Below, piece after piece: positions 8,855-18,126 of a DNA stretch of 64,000 nt (positions within the stretch are counted from its first letter, which is position 1; each line of letters opens with the position of its first letter). Made by a program: the position numbers and the translations under genes. The DNA lies in NCBI GenBank assembly GCA_963765555.1, contig CAVXWX010000004.1, positions 186,001-250,000 of the forward strand. Direction: 5' to 3'. The stretch is from JL08 sp963765555 (lineage in GTDB: Bacteria > Pseudomonadota > Alphaproteobacteria > Rhodobacterales > Rhodobacteraceae). The notes below the pieces were generated by a model, which was not told the DNA's origin, did no database searches, and saw only the letters and a list, made by a program, of their open reading frames with translations.

Positions 8855-9673
8855 ATGCGGTATATCACATCATTATTGGTGGCGTTGGCGCTGTGCGGGC
8901 CAGGTTTGGCCAGGGCACAATCCAGTTCTCCGGCCCCGTTTCCCGAATTCAGTGCCAAGCGGGTCAAACCGCCTGCGGCCAACGTGGCCAAACGGATCAC
9001 TGTGCAAATTGATCCCGCAACCCAGTTCCGCAAAAGCAAGCCGCTGACAAAAGAAGATGACGCTGACGCGCCCAAAGGCGAACCCATCGGCCAATATGTC
9101 TGGTTCTGGGACAAGGTATCGCCCGCGCTGTCGCAATCGGGCCCCGGACGTCTGGCCGCCGCGATGAACGTGCTGGCCGGTTCCAACAGCCCCGTGGCCG
9201 CGCCGCGCATGCAACACATGCAGGACATCGCCCGCGCCCAAGGTGTCGAGATTCTGAAATCCACCATTGGCACCAGCGTGTCGCCGGCTTTGGTGCTGGC
9301 CGTGATCTCGGTTGAATCAGCGGGCAAATCCGATGCGGTCAGCGGGGCAGGGGCGCAGGGGCTGATGCAACTGATGCCGGCCACCGCCGAACGGTTCGGT
9401 GTCACCGACAGCATGGTCGCTGCACAAAACATTCTGGGCGGCGTGAAATATCTGGATTGGCTGATGGGCGAATTTGACGGCGATCCTATACTGGTTCTGG
9501 CCGGATACAACGCGGGCGAAGGATCGGTGCGCAAACATGAAGGCGTGCCGCCCTTTGCCGAAACGCGCGATTATGTGCCCAAAGTGCTGGCCGCGTTTCA
9601 GGTCGCGCGGGGGTTGTGCAAAACCCCGCCCGAACTTGTCACCGATGGATGTGTGTTTGCAGCGTTGAACTAA
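8855..9673 (+). CDS. lytic transglycosylase (SLT domain)
   Basis: Periplasmic peptidoglycan-cleaving enzyme of 272 residues. I start it at 8855, where a signal peptide ending ARAQ follows, rather than at the longer upstream frame. The SLT/Slt70-type catalytic domain lies in the C-terminal half, with the catalytic-Glu motif ISVESAGKSDAVS, then GAQGLMQLMPATAERFGV, and the later LAGYNAGEG motif. The N-terminal third is a family-specific extension. It is transcribed away from the tad genes and might open the wall for the pilus machine, but that is only inferred from position. It ends in a convergent gap with a hairpin. Confidence 0.9.
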   Translation: MRYITSLLVALALCGPGLARAQSSSPAPFPEFSAKRVKPPAANVAKRITVQIDPATQFRKSKPLTKEDDADAPKGEPIGQYVWFWDKVSPALSQSGPGRLAAAMNVLAGSNSPVAAPRMQHMQDIARAQGVEILKSTIGTSVSPALVLAVISVESAGKSDAVSGAGAQGLMQLMPATAERFGVTDSMVAAQNILGGVKYLDWLMGEFDGDPILVLAGYNAGEGSVRKHEGVPPFAETRDYVPKVLAAFQVARGLCKTPPELVTDGCVFAALN

Positions 9674-9674
9674 C

Positions 9675-9691
9675 GGAAACAATCTGTTTCC
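9675..9691. terminator. hairpin in convergent gap
   Basis: GGAAACA and TGTTTCC form a perfect 7-bp stem with a 3-base loop, placed just after the transglycosylase stop and before the end of the opposing GNAT gene. It could end both transcripts. Confidence 0.5.
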
Positions 9692-9700
9692 AAGGGGCAT

Positions 9701-9991
9701 TTAAACGTTGAACGCGTCGGCCCACTCCGGATGCTTGCGCCGCTGTGCATTCACGAACGGACAGAGCGGTACAATCCTGACACTACTCTTACGTGCGTCC
9801 TCAACCATGCGTGTGACAAGCGCCAGCCCCGCGCCTGTGCCGCGCAGCGCATCGGGCACCGCCGTGTGATCGGCAATGATCAACACGTCCGAGGCAATGC
9901 TGTAGGTCAGCTCTGCCTCGGCACCTGCATGTCGCAGAACGTAGCGGCCCTTCGCGCCGTCCACCTCTTGCGTGATCTGGAATTCAGACAA
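9701..9991 (-). CDS. small YjdJ-type GNAT N-acetyltransferase
   Basis: A 96-residue single-domain protein of the GCN5-related group typified by YjdJ (Pfam Acetyltransf_CG). The conserved core includes HTAVPDALRGTGAGLALV, the acetyl-CoA-binding stretch, then RIVPLCPFVNAQRRKHPEW near the C-terminus. The substrate is unknown. Its start overlaps the stop of the CoA-transferase B gene by 8 bases, so it is the third gene of a scoA-scoB-GNAT operon. Confidence 0.88.
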   Translation of the reverse strand: MSEFQITQEVDGAKGRYVLRHAGAEAELTYSIASDVLIIADHTAVPDALRGTGAGLALVTRMVEDARKSSVRIVPLCPFVNAQRRKHPEWADAFNV

Positions 9992-10607
9992 GCGTCGCCT
10001 GCGTGGCGGCGCGCAATTCGTCCTCGCTCACGCCATCGGCGCATTCGACAATCTTCAATCCGCCTTCAACCACATCCAGCACACCAAGGTTGGTGATGAT
10101 CCGGTCAACCACGCCTTTGCCTGTCAGGGGCAGGGTGCATTCCTTCAGCACCTTGCTGTCGCCATGCTTGTTGGTGTGGTCCATCACCACCACCACACGG
10201 CCCACGCCCGCCACCAGATCCATCGCGCCGCCCATGCCTTTGACCAGCTTGCCGGGGATCATCCAGTTGGCCAGATCGCCGTTTTCGGCCACTTCCATCG
10301 CGCCAAGGATCGCCATCGCAATCTTGCCGCCCCGGATCATGCCAAAGGATTGCGCACTGTCGAAATACGCGGTGCGCGCCAGTTCGGTGATGGTCTGCTT
10401 GCCCGCATTGATCAGGTCGGCGTCTTCTTCACCTTCGATCGGAAACGGGCCCATGCCCAGCATGCCGTTTTCCGATTGCAGCGTCACATCCATCCCGTCG
10501 GGGATATAGTTGCTCACCAGCGTCGGAATGCCGATGCCAAGGTTCACGTACCAGCCGTCTTGCAGTTCCTGCGCGGCCCGTGCGGCCATTTGGTTGCGAT
10601 CCCACAT
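9984..10607 (-). CDS. scoB: 3-oxoacid CoA-transferase subunit B
   Basis: Beta subunit of a succinyl-CoA:3-ketoacid (acetoacetate) CoA-transferase, which activates acetoacetate for ketone-body or PHB-derived carbon use. The 207-residue product carries GIGIPTL near residue 25 and the SENGMLGMG motif with the catalytic Glu that forms the enzyme-CoA thioester. It is 12 bases after the A-subunit gene and overlaps the GNAT gene. The sequence does not separate acetoacetate specificity from other 3-oxoacids such as 3-oxoadipate, but the length and motifs fit the SCOT/AtoA group. Confidence 0.92.
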   Translation of the reverse strand: MWDRNQMAARAAQELQDGWYVNLGIGIPTLVSNYIPDGMDVTLQSENGMLGMGPFPIEGEEDADLINAGKQTITELARTAYFDSAQSFGMIRGGKIAMAILGAMEVAENGDLANWMIPGKLVKGMGGAMDLVAGVGRVVVVMDHTNKHGDSKVLKECTLPLTGKGVVDRIITNLGVLDVVEGGLKIVECADGVSEDELRAATQATLV

Positions 10608-10619
10608 AATACCGTCTCC

Positions 10620-11318
10620 TTATGCCGCTGGACGCGTTGTGCGTTGTTCGATGCGTTTTTCGTGCTGGCCCTGCACAATGCGGTGCACGTAGATGCCGGG
10701 CAGGTGGATGCCATCCGGGTCCAGCGATCCGCGCGGTACGATCTCTTCCACCTCGGCCACACAAACCTTGCCGCACATCGCGGCGGGCGGGTTGAAATTG
10801 CGCGCGGTCTTGCGGAACACCAGATTGCCGGTGTCGTCGGCCTTCCACGCCTTCACAATGGCCAGATCGGCAAAAATGCCTTCTTCCATTATATATGTCT
10901 CGCCGTTGAAGTCCTTGTGCTCTTTGCCCTCGGCAATCACGGTGCCCACACCTGTTTTCGTGTAAAAGCCCGGAATACCGCAGCCACCCGCGCGCATCCG
11001 TTCGGCCAATGTGCCTTGCGGGTTGAATTCCAGTTCCAGTTCGCCGCTCAGATACTGGCGCATGAATTCGGCGTTTTCGCCGACATAGGAACTGATCATT
11101 TTCTTGACCTGACGGGTCTGCAACAGGATGCCGATGCCAAAATCATCCACGCCCGCGTTGTTGGACGCAAAGGTCAGATCCTTGGTGCCCGCATCCTTGA
11201 TCGCGTCCAGCAGCAATTCGGGGATACCGCACAGGCCAAAGCCGCCGCTGGCAATAAACATCCCGTCAAACAAAAGCCCGTCCAAGGCTTCGGCGGGGGT
11301 GGCGTAGATTTTTTTCAT
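10620..11318 (-). CDS. scoA: 3-oxoacid CoA-transferase subunit A
   Basis: Alpha subunit of the same heteromeric CoA-transferase. The 232-residue product begins MKKIYATPAEALDGLLFDG and has the family motif SGGFGLCGIPE near residues 24-34, a CoA-binding Gly-rich loop, followed by SNNAGVDDFGIG. It is the first gene of the operon, with scoB and the small GNAT gene behind it. A GNAT gene in the unit suggests acyl-CoA-linked control or just shared transcription; nothing in the sequence decides which. Confidence 0.92.
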   Translation of the reverse strand: MKKIYATPAEALDGLLFDGMFIASGGFGLCGIPELLLDAIKDAGTKDLTFASNNAGVDDFGIGILLQTRQVKKMISSYVGENAEFMRQYLSGELELEFNPQGTLAERMRAGGCGIPGFYTKTGVGTVIAEGKEHKDFNGETYIMEEGIFADLAIVKAWKADDTGNLVFRKTARNFNPPAAMCGKVCVAEVEEIVPRGSLDPDGIHLPGIYVHRIVQGQHEKRIEQRTTRPAA

Positions 11319-11446
11319 GAAAGACGCTCCTCAAACCCAGTGTTGCGCAAACTTGTGACGCGCGGGCAAATGAGAGTCAATTGGAATGCCGCATCGCAGC
11401 GCGCAGCACTGCGGTTCAAACCGAACTTCCGGCGGCTTGGTCTGGC

Positions 11447-14056
11447 TTAGCTTGCCTTGGCCGCCGGTTTCTTTTTGGCCGCGGTTTTCTTGGCTGCCGG
11501 TTTCTTTGCCGGTTTTTTCGGGGCCGCCTTGCGCCGCGTGCCCTTTTTGGCGGCCTTGGCGTCGATCAGTTCAACCGCCATATCCATCGTGACCGCATCA
11601 GGCTCCACTTCCTTGGGCAGGGTCGCGTTCACCTTTTCCCATTTCACATAAGGCCCGTATTTGCCTTCCATGATGCTGACCGCCCCGCCGCTTTGCGGGT
11701 GTTCACCCAGATCACGCAGGGTTTTTGCCGCGCCGCCACGTCCGCCGCGGCTGGCCACTTTTTCCGCCAGCAATTGCACCGCGCGGTTCATGCCGACGGT
11801 GAACACTTCTTCTATGCTTTCCAGATTGGCGTTGGTTCCGCCACGCTCGCTCGTGCTGGCGGCGTGTTTCAGATAGGGGCCATAGCGCCCGATATTGGCC
11901 CAGACCATCACGCCGTCATCGGGATGCGCGCCCACCTCGCGCGGCAGCGATAGCAACCGCAACGCCTGTTCCAGATCAACATCGGCAGGCGGCCATTCCT
12001 TGGGAATGGACTGGCGCGGCGGCTTCTTGTTGTCATCAGTCACTTCGCCGCGCTGCACATAGGGGCCGAACCGCCCCTTGAACGCATAAATCTTGTCGCC
12101 GGCATCTTCGCCCAGCACCTTGCCTTCGGGCGGGATGCCGCCGCTGTCTTCTGCACCGGGGGGGCCGAAGGCGCGGGTATAACGGCATTCGGGATAGTTG
12201 GAACAGCCGATAAACGCGCCACCGGATCGTGCGGTGCGCATGCTCAACCGTCCGGCCCCGCAATTGGGGCACAGGCGCGGATCGCCCCCGTCTTCCGTCA
12301 TCGGAAACAGATGGGGTTCCAGCACCTCGTTGATCTTTTCCAGAACATCGGTGATGCGCAGTTCGCTGGTTTCGGCAATCGCTGCCGAAAAATCGCGCCA
12401 GAACCGGCCCAGTACATCCTTGTAGTCGGCCTCACCTGCGCTGACGATGTCCAGCTGGTTTTCCAGATCGGCGGTAAAATCATATCCGACATATTTGCGG
12501 AAGTAGTTTTCCAGAAACGCCGTGACCAGACGGCCCTTGTCTTCGGGGATCAGGCGGTTCTTTTCCTTGCGCACATATTCACGGTCCTGAATCGTGGTCA
12601 CGACCGATGCATAGGTCGATGGGCGACCGATGCCCAGTTCTTCCATGCGTTTGACAAGCGTTGCCTCGGTATAGCGGGGCGGGGGCTGGGTGAAATGCTG
12701 GTCGGGGGTGACGCTGCGCTTGTCCGCCGGATCGCCCTGCGAAATCTGGGGCAGGCGGTTGTCATCGTCTTCGTCCAGCACCGCATCATCGCGGCCTTCT
12801 TCATAGACCCTCAGGAAACCGTCAAACAACACGACCTGACCGGTCGCGCGCAGTTCGACCTGTGCGTCTTTGCTGGCCACGTCCACCGTGGTGCGCTCCA
12901 TGCGCGCCGCTTCCATCTGGCAGGCCAGCGTGCGTTTCCAGATCAGATCATACAGCTTGCGTTGATCGGCCTCCAACAGCTTGAGGGCAGATACGTCCTT
13001 GGACATTTCTGTCGGGCGGATACATTCGTGGGCTTCCTGCGCGTTCTTGGCCTTGTTCTTGTACATGCGCGGGCTGGCGGGCACATAGTCCGCACCATAG
13101 CGCGCCTTGATTTCCTCGCGCGCGGCGCTGACCGCTTCGGGGGCCATATCGATGCCGTCGGTCCGCATATAGGTAATGTGGCCCGCTTCGTACAATCTTT
13201 GCGCCGTGCTCATCGTCTGGCGTGCGCCCATGCCGAACTTGCGGCTGGCTTCCTGTTGCAGGGTCGATGTCATGAACGGCGCACTGGGGTTGCGATTGGC
13301 GGGTTTCGCCTCGACCGATTTCACGGTCAGGTCGCGGCTGTTGATCGCCTGCACCGCCAGTTCGGCCTGCGTGGCGTTCGAAATATCGAACTTGTCCAGC
13401 TTCTTGCCTGCCAGAACGGTCAGGCGCGCCTCATAAGTCTGGCCGCGCGGGGTGCCCAGCACCGCCTTGACGCTCCAGTATTCGCGGGCGCGGAACGCCT
13501 CGATCTCCATCTCGCGCTCGACAATCAGACGCAGACAGACCGATTGCACCCGCCCCGCCGATTTCGCGCCGGGCAATTTGCGCCACAACACCGGCGACAG
13601 GTTAAAGCCCACCAGATAATCCAGCGCGCGCCGCGCAAGATACGCCTCGACCAAGGGCATATCGACCTGACGCGGCTTTTTCATCGCTTCGGTCACGGCA
13701 TCTTTGGTGATTGCGTTGAACACCACGCGGCTGACGGGGGTGTCTTTCTTGATCGATTTGCGCTTGGTCAGCGCCTCTTGCAAATGCCAGCTGATCGCTT
13801 CGCCTTCGCGGTCAGGGTCGGTTGCAAGGATCAGTTCGTTGTCGTTGGCCAGCGCATCCGCAATCGCCTTGACGTGTTTTTTGCTGTCACTGGCGATTTC
13901 CCATTTCATGTCGAATTCATGATCCGGATCAACCGATCCATCCTTGGGCGGCAGATCCCGCACATGCCCGTACGAGGCTAGAACGGTGTAATCGGACCCC
14001 AGATATTTGTTGATTGTTTTAGCTTTGGCCGGGGATTCGACGACAACGACTGGCAT
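11447..14056 (-). CDS. topA: DNA topoisomerase I
   Basis: Type IA topoisomerase that relaxes negative supercoils through a 5'-phosphotyrosyl intermediate. The start at 14056 gives MPVVVVESPAKAKTINKYLG, the TOPRIM beginning; the frame upstream is unconserved. In order there are the TOPRIM domain (about 1-140), the type IA core with the catalytic Tyr in ITYMRTDG, a C4 zinc ribbon (LCPNCGAGRL, then GCSNYPECRY), and topoisomerase C-terminal repeats marked by GRFGPYVQRG and GKYGPYVKW. The last 40 residues are a Lys/Ala/Pro tail that should bind DNA. About 869 residues, normal for alphaproteobacteria. It lies downstream of dprA, the usual pairing. Confidence 0.97.
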   Translation of the reverse strand: MPVVVVESPAKAKTINKYLGSDYTVLASYGHVRDLPPKDGSVDPDHEFDMKWEIASDSKKHVKAIADALANDNELILATDPDREGEAISWHLQEALTKRKSIKKDTPVSRVVFNAITKDAVTEAMKKPRQVDMPLVEAYLARRALDYLVGFNLSPVLWRKLPGAKSAGRVQSVCLRLIVEREMEIEAFRAREYWSVKAVLGTPRGQTYEARLTVLAGKKLDKFDISNATQAELAVQAINSRDLTVKSVEAKPANRNPSAPFMTSTLQQEASRKFGMGARQTMSTAQRLYEAGHITYMRTDGIDMAPEAVSAAREEIKARYGADYVPASPRMYKNKAKNAQEAHECIRPTEMSKDVSALKLLEADQRKLYDLIWKRTLACQMEAARMERTTVDVASKDAQVELRATGQVVLFDGFLRVYEEGRDDAVLDEDDDNRLPQISQGDPADKRSVTPDQHFTQPPPRYTEATLVKRMEELGIGRPSTYASVVTTIQDREYVRKEKNRLIPEDKGRLVTAFLENYFRKYVGYDFTADLENQLDIVSAGEADYKDVLGRFWRDFSAAIAETSELRITDVLEKINEVLEPHLFPMTEDGGDPRLCPNCGAGRLSMRTARSGGAFIGCSNYPECRYTRAFGPPGAEDSGGIPPEGKVLGEDAGDKIYAFKGRFGPYVQRGEVTDDNKKPPRQSIPKEWPPADVDLEQALRLLSLPREVGAHPDDGVMVWANIGRYGPYLKHAASTSERGGTNANLESIEEVFTVGMNRAVQLLAEKVASRGGRGGAAKTLRDLGEHPQSGGAVSIMEGKYGPYVKWEKVNATLPKEVEPDAVTMDMAVELIDAKAAKKGTRRKAAPKKPAKKPAAKKTAAKKKPAAKAS

Positions 14057-14295
14057 AAATGTGTGCACCTTTGCTCTGAAACCTTGGGCGTCTATGGCCG
14101 CGCAAAATGTGGTGTGCAAGGGGGAATTGTCAATCGGGTCGAATGAACGCAGTCCGGTTCGCACGGCGCATTGGCCGGTTTTGACGTAACGAAATACGCG
14201 GTTTCTGGGGGTGTGATACATCCCGTTGCACGATTTACCGGTCCCGCGTTTGCGCTGCGTCGGGCGGCAAGTCACGCCTGATCTCAGGACACTAT

Positions 14296-14324
14296 ATATA
14301 TGCACTTATATGAATATATGCACT
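14296..14324. repeat. AT-rich direct repeat upstream of topA
   Basis: ATATATGCACT occurs twice, at 14296-14306 and 14314-14324, inside a strikingly AT-rich tract between dprA and topA. It lies about 240 bases upstream of the topA start and may be part of its control region. The rest of the 14057-14342 gap shows nothing else clear. Confidence 0.5.
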
Positions 14325-14342
14325 CTATATATAAGAGCGTGT

Positions 14343-15494
14343 TTACTGCGCCAAAGACAGCAAGCCACCGGCCTGACGTTTGATTTTGCCGGACAGTTCC
14401 AGATCAACCAGAACCGGGGCCACCATGCGCGCCGGGGCCGCCATATCGCGGATCAACTGATCTTCCGCGACAGGGGACGGGCCAAGCCGCGCGAGAATCT
14501 GTAAATGCAGGGCGGCGGTTTCGCGCAAGCTGCGCTTTGGCGGCGGGCCGACAGCGGGGGGAATCGGCAATTCCGGTTCAACACTGTCCTGCGGTCGGTC
14601 CGCAGGCGCCAGCGCCTCGATCACATCCGCGCCAGAGCGGACCAGAACCGCGCCATCGCGGATCAGCATGTTGCATCCGGCAGCGCGTGCATCAAACGGG
14701 TGGCCCGGTACGGCCAGAACCTCGCGCCCCTGATCCAGCGCATTGCGCGCGGTGATCAGACTGCCCGATTTTCCGGCAGCTTCCACAACCACAACCGCGC
14801 AGGACAGGCCCGAGATAATGCGGTTTCGGCTGGGAAAATGGCGCGCCTGCGGGGTCAGCCCGACGGGTTGTTCGCTGATACGCAGGCCTGTTTGTGCAAT
14901 CTGCGATGCCAGATCGGTGTTTTCGGCCGGGTACATCACGTCAATGCCCCCGGCCTGCACCGCGATTGTGCCGGTATCCAGCGCCGCGATATGGGCAGCG
15001 GTATCAACCCCGCGCGCCAGCCCCGAAACCACGATATACCCTGCCTGACCCAGTTCGCGGGCCAGCGCGCGTGCCATGCGCGTGCCAAGCGAGGACGCGT
15101 TGCGCGCCCCGACAAGGGCGACGATGGGCCGGTTCAACAGCGCCGGATTGCCCATCACCCACAAAAACGGTGGCGCATCGGGCAAGTCGGTCAGCGATTT
15201 CGGATAGTCAGGCGTGCCGCGAAACACCAGTTTTGCGCCGGCCTGCGCGCCATTTCGCAATTCGGCCTGTGCAACAGCTTCGGGGCAAATGCGGTAATCC
15301 TCGACACCGGCGGCGCGCGCTACGTTCGGCAGCGCGGCCAGCGCGTTCTGCGCGGTGCCATGTTCAGCCAGCAGCCTGTAAAACGTGGCAATGCCAACCC
15401 GGCGAGAGCGCAACAGACGAAGCCACGAAAACCGATCATCTTCCGTGGTGGGTGGGAGTGGGGGGTGAGTGGAAGGATGTAGGTCCTCGGTCAT
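14343..15494 (-). CDS. dprA: DNA-processing protein DprA
   Basis: Loader of RecA onto incoming single-stranded DNA in natural transformation. The 383-residue product has an N-terminal SAM-like region, then the Rossmann-like core with GARNASSLGTRMARAL, GLARGVDTAAH and FPSRNRIISGLS, and GKSGSLITA in the DNA-binding groove. A C-terminal winged-helix domain (about 315-383) is present. The Met start at 15494 has GGAG about 9 bases before it. It is upstream of topA on the same strand, a conserved arrangement in alphaproteobacteria. Competence genes other than this one are not in the window. Confidence 0.95.
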   Translation of the reverse strand: MTEDLHPSTHPPLPPTTEDDRFSWLRLLRSRRVGIATFYRLLAEHGTAQNALAALPNVARAAGVEDYRICPEAVAQAELRNGAQAGAKLVFRGTPDYPKSLTDLPDAPPFLWVMGNPALLNRPIVALVGARNASSLGTRMARALARELGQAGYIVVSGLARGVDTAAHIAALDTGTIAVQAGGIDVMYPAENTDLASQIAQTGLRISEQPVGLTPQARHFPSRNRIISGLSCAVVVVEAAGKSGSLITARNALDQGREVLAVPGHPFDARAAGCNMLIRDGAVLVRSGADVIEALAPADRPQDSVEPELPIPPAVGPPPKRSLRETAALHLQILARLGPSPVAEDQLIRDMAAPARMVAPVLVDLELSGKIKRQAGGLLSLAQ

Positions 15495-15570
15495 CCGTGG
15501 CTCCGCCTGATTGCAGAATCAGATATAGAGGACGGGTGGTTAACGACTGGTGAAGACCTGATCGCCGCCT

Positions 15571-17028
15571 TTAGGTGGCCGATCCGCCCACTGTCAGCCC
15601 GCCGATCATCACGGTCGGCTGGCCCACGCCCACCGGCACCCACTGGCCGGCCTTGCCGCAATTGCCCATGCCCGGGTCCAGCGCCATATCGTTGCCAAGG
15701 GCGCGGATGCGTTTCAACGCGGTGGCCCCGTCCCCGATCAATGTCGCGCCCTTGACCGGCGCGCCGATCTTGCCGTTTTGCACGCGGTAGGCTTCGGTGC
15801 AGGAAAACACGAACTTGCCATTGGTGATATCAACCTGACCTCCGCCAAAGCCGACCGCGTAAATCCCGTCCTTCAGATCGGCGACAATATCGGCAGGGTC
15901 AGAATCCCCGCCCAGCATATAGGTGTTGGTCATCCGCGGCATCGGCGTATGGGCATAGCTTTCGCGCCGCCCGTTGCCGGTGGGGGCCACGCCCATCAGG
16001 CGCGCATTCTGGCGGTCCTGCATGAACCCGACCAGAATACCATCCTCGATCAGCACGTTCTTGGCTGATGGTGTGCCTTCGTCATCCACGGTAATACTGC
16101 CGCGCCGATCCGGGATCGTGCCGTCATCCAGAACGGTCACGCCGCGCGCCGCCACCTGCTGGCCCATCAAACCGGCAAAGGCACTGCTGCCCTTGCGATT
16201 GAAATCCCCCTCCAGCCCGTGCCCGACGGCCTCGTGCAGCAAGATACCGGGCCAGCCATTGCCCAGCACCACATCCATGATGCCCGCAGGGGCAGGGACC
16301 GCCTCAAGGTTGACCAAGGCAATGCGCAGCGCCTCGCGGGTTTTGGCCTGCCAGTCGGCAGGGTCCATCACGCCATCAAGGCCGACACGCCCGCCGCCGC
16401 CCGCACCACCGGATTCGCGGCGTCCGTTCTCCTCGACAATCACCGATACATTCACACGGCTCATCGGGCGCACGTCGCGCACGACCAATCCGTCAGGGCG
16501 CAGAATTTCGACTTCTTGCAGGCTTGCGGCCAGCGTTGCCGAAACCTGCACCACCCGAGAATCCAGATCGCGGGCAAACGCATCAATATCGCGCAGGGTC
16601 TCGATCTTGACGGGAAATGCCGCACCGGCAATCGGATCGGCCTCGGTGTAAAGCCTGCGATTTGTGTGCGCTGGCCCTGTGTCCAACACGGCCCCGCCAT
16701 CGCCCACGGCCAACCGCGCGGTTTGCGCCGCGCGGCGCAATGCGGATGCGCTGATCTCGGTGGAATGGGCATAGCCCGAAACCTCGCCACAGACCGCGCG
16801 CAGCCCGAATCCCTCGGAGGCGTCATAGCTGGCGGCGCGGATGCGCCCGTCATCAAAGGACAGAACTTCGGAGCGCCGACGTTCCAGAAACAGCTCTCCG
16901 TCGTCGGCGCCGATGGTCGCATCCTGCAAAATACCCAGCGCTTCGTCACGGTCCAAAGCGGTCTCAAACGGGGCGAACACATCCGCTTTTGCAGTCGTTT
17001 CGTCGTTTTTCATGGGGGTATCGTGCAT
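15571..17028 (-). CDS. tldD: TldD metalloprotease
   Basis: TldD subunit of the TldD/TldE zinc protease, a cytoplasmic enzyme known to trim modified peptides and to affect gyrase inhibitors. The 485-residue protein has the HExxxH zinc motif in LLHEAVGHGLEG near residue 265 and the conserved C-terminal Gly-rich part (YMLGGDSDPADI, GNCGKAGQWVPVGVGQP). The start may be five codons later. It is divergent from coxB, which is the usual Rhodobacteraceae order. The pmbA/tldE partner is not in the window. Confidence 0.95.
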   Translation of the reverse strand: MHDTPMKNDETTAKADVFAPFETALDRDEALGILQDATIGADDGELFLERRRSEVLSFDDGRIRAASYDASEGFGLRAVCGEVSGYAHSTEISASALRRAAQTARLAVGDGGAVLDTGPAHTNRRLYTEADPIAGAAFPVKIETLRDIDAFARDLDSRVVQVSATLAASLQEVEILRPDGLVVRDVRPMSRVNVSVIVEENGRRESGGAGGGGRVGLDGVMDPADWQAKTREALRIALVNLEAVPAPAGIMDVVLGNGWPGILLHEAVGHGLEGDFNRKGSSAFAGLMGQQVAARGVTVLDDGTIPDRRGSITVDDEGTPSAKNVLIEDGILVGFMQDRQNARLMGVAPTGNGRRESYAHTPMPRMTNTYMLGGDSDPADIVADLKDGIYAVGFGGGQVDITNGKFVFSCTEAYRVQNGKIGAPVKGATLIGDGATALKRIRALGNDMALDPGMGNCGKAGQWVPVGVGQPTVMIGGLTVGGSAT

Positions 17029-17187
17029 TTGATTGCGGCCTTATCGTTCGGGACGGAAGAAAATAGCGTCTGTTTGACGCAAGCTTATGGCTTTATCTGT
17101 GCATCAGAATATGATTGTAAGCGTGAACAAGACAACGGGCAATCAGCGCGGGGGTATACTGACGCGTGCAACTGATGCCTCAACCGA

Positions 17188-17193
17188 TATAAT
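17188..17193 (+). promoter_or_regulatory. likely -10 box for the cox operon
   Basis: A perfect TATAAT lies 37 bases upstream of the coxB start codon, in the tldD/coxB divergent gap. No good -35 box is seen, so an activator may help. Two TGATCA hexamers follow at 17208 and 17216, just downstream of the expected start site. Confidence 0.45.
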
Positions 17194-17230
17194 AATGCGA
17201 CCAACAGTGATCAACTGATCAGGAACAAAG

Positions 17231-18070
17231 ATGAAAAACCTAGCCATGCTTTCCGGCCTGTTTGCCGGCCTATCCACACTTCCCGCCTTTGCTCAGGAAG
17301 GTCTTGAGATTATCGGCGCGCCGGTTGACGGCAAAATGGGGTTCCAGCCTGCTGCCAGCGAACTGGCGCGGGATCTGCAATGGCTGGACGGCATGATTCT
17401 GGTCGTCATCACCGCGATCACGGTTTTTGTGACGGCATTGATGATCTACGCGATGGTGCGGTTTAACCGCAAATCGAACCCGACGCCAAAAACCTTTACC
17501 CACCACACGCCGGTCGAAATCGCGTGGACGATCATTCCGGTCTTTATTCTTGTGGCCATCGGCGCGTGGTCGCTGCCGATCCTGTTCAAGCAGCAGGAAA
17601 TCCCCGAAGCGGACGTGACCATCAAAGTCACCGGATACCAGTGGTATTGGGGCTATGAATACGTCGATCACGAATTCGGCTTTGAAAGCTTCATGCTGGA
17701 TCGCGCATCGCTTGAAGAATATGGCTACAGTCAGGACGAATACCTGCTGGCGACAGACACGGCCGTGGTTGTTCCGGTCGGCAAAACCGTTGTGATGCAG
17801 GTGACCGGCGCTGACGTGATCCATTCGTGGACCATCCCGGCATTCGGCGTCAAACAGGACGGCGTGCCCGGTCGTCTGGCCGAGCTTTGGTTCGCCGCCG
17901 AAAAAGAAGGTATCTATTTCGGCCAGTGTTCCGAACTTTGCGGCAAGGATCACGCCTATATGCCGATCACGGTCAAAGTGGTCAGCGAAGAGGCCTATCA
18001 GGAATGGCTGGACGGCGCGATCGACGAATATGCCGGCGTTCCGCGCGCGATCACAGTCGCGTCTAACTGA
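17231..18070 (+). CDS. coxB: cytochrome c oxidase subunit II
   Basis: Copper-A subunit of the aa3-type oxidase, which takes electrons from cytochrome c. The 279-residue product has a signal peptide ending AFA-Q near residue 21, two membrane helices (about 54-75 and 98-118) and a periplasmic cupredoxin domain. The CuA ligands are visible: His198 in DVIHSW, and Cys233, Cys237, His241 and Met244 in CSELCGKDHAYM. The aromatic electron-entry stretch GYQWYWGYEY is at 135-144. AGGAAC precedes the ATG. It heads coxB-ctaB-small ORF-ctaG-ctaE; the subunit I gene is not in the window. Confidence 0.97.
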   Translation: MKNLAMLSGLFAGLSTLPAFAQEGLEIIGAPVDGKMGFQPAASELARDLQWLDGMILVVITAITVFVTALMIYAMVRFNRKSNPTPKTFTHHTPVEIAWTIIPVFILVAIGAWSLPILFKQQEIPEADVTIKVTGYQWYWGYEYVDHEFGFESFMLDRASLEEYGYSQDEYLLATDTAVVVPVGKTVVMQVTGADVIHSWTIPAFGVKQDGVPGRLAELWFAAEKEGIYFGQCSELCGKDHAYMPITVKVVSEEAYQEWLDGAIDEYAGVPRAITVASN

Positions 18071-18081
18071 CCTTTGGATCA

Positions 18082-18102
18082 GCGGGGCGGCCTTTGCCCC
18101 GC
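18082..18102. terminator. hairpin after coxB
   Basis: GCGGGGC and GCCCCGC pair over 7 bp with a 7-base loop, just past the coxB stop. There is no T-run, so it is more likely an mRNA-stabilising or attenuating hairpin than a full terminator. Confidence 0.4.
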
Positions 18103-18126
18103 GATTGACCTGATCGGACCTGCCTG

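Noticed and set aside
9972..11450. 492-codon plus-strand frame across scoA/scoB
   Set aside because: Opposite to two conserved CoA-transferase genes; no protein features.
12311..13981. 556-codon plus-strand frame opposite topA
   Set aside because: It is the mirror of a well-supported topoisomerase gene; high GC opens the antisense frame. The His/Arg/Gln-rich product has no motif.
17205..17222. TGATCAACTGATCA as an Fnr-type site before coxB
   Set aside because: The spacing between half-sites does not match TTGAT-N4-ATCAA, so only the hexamers are noted.
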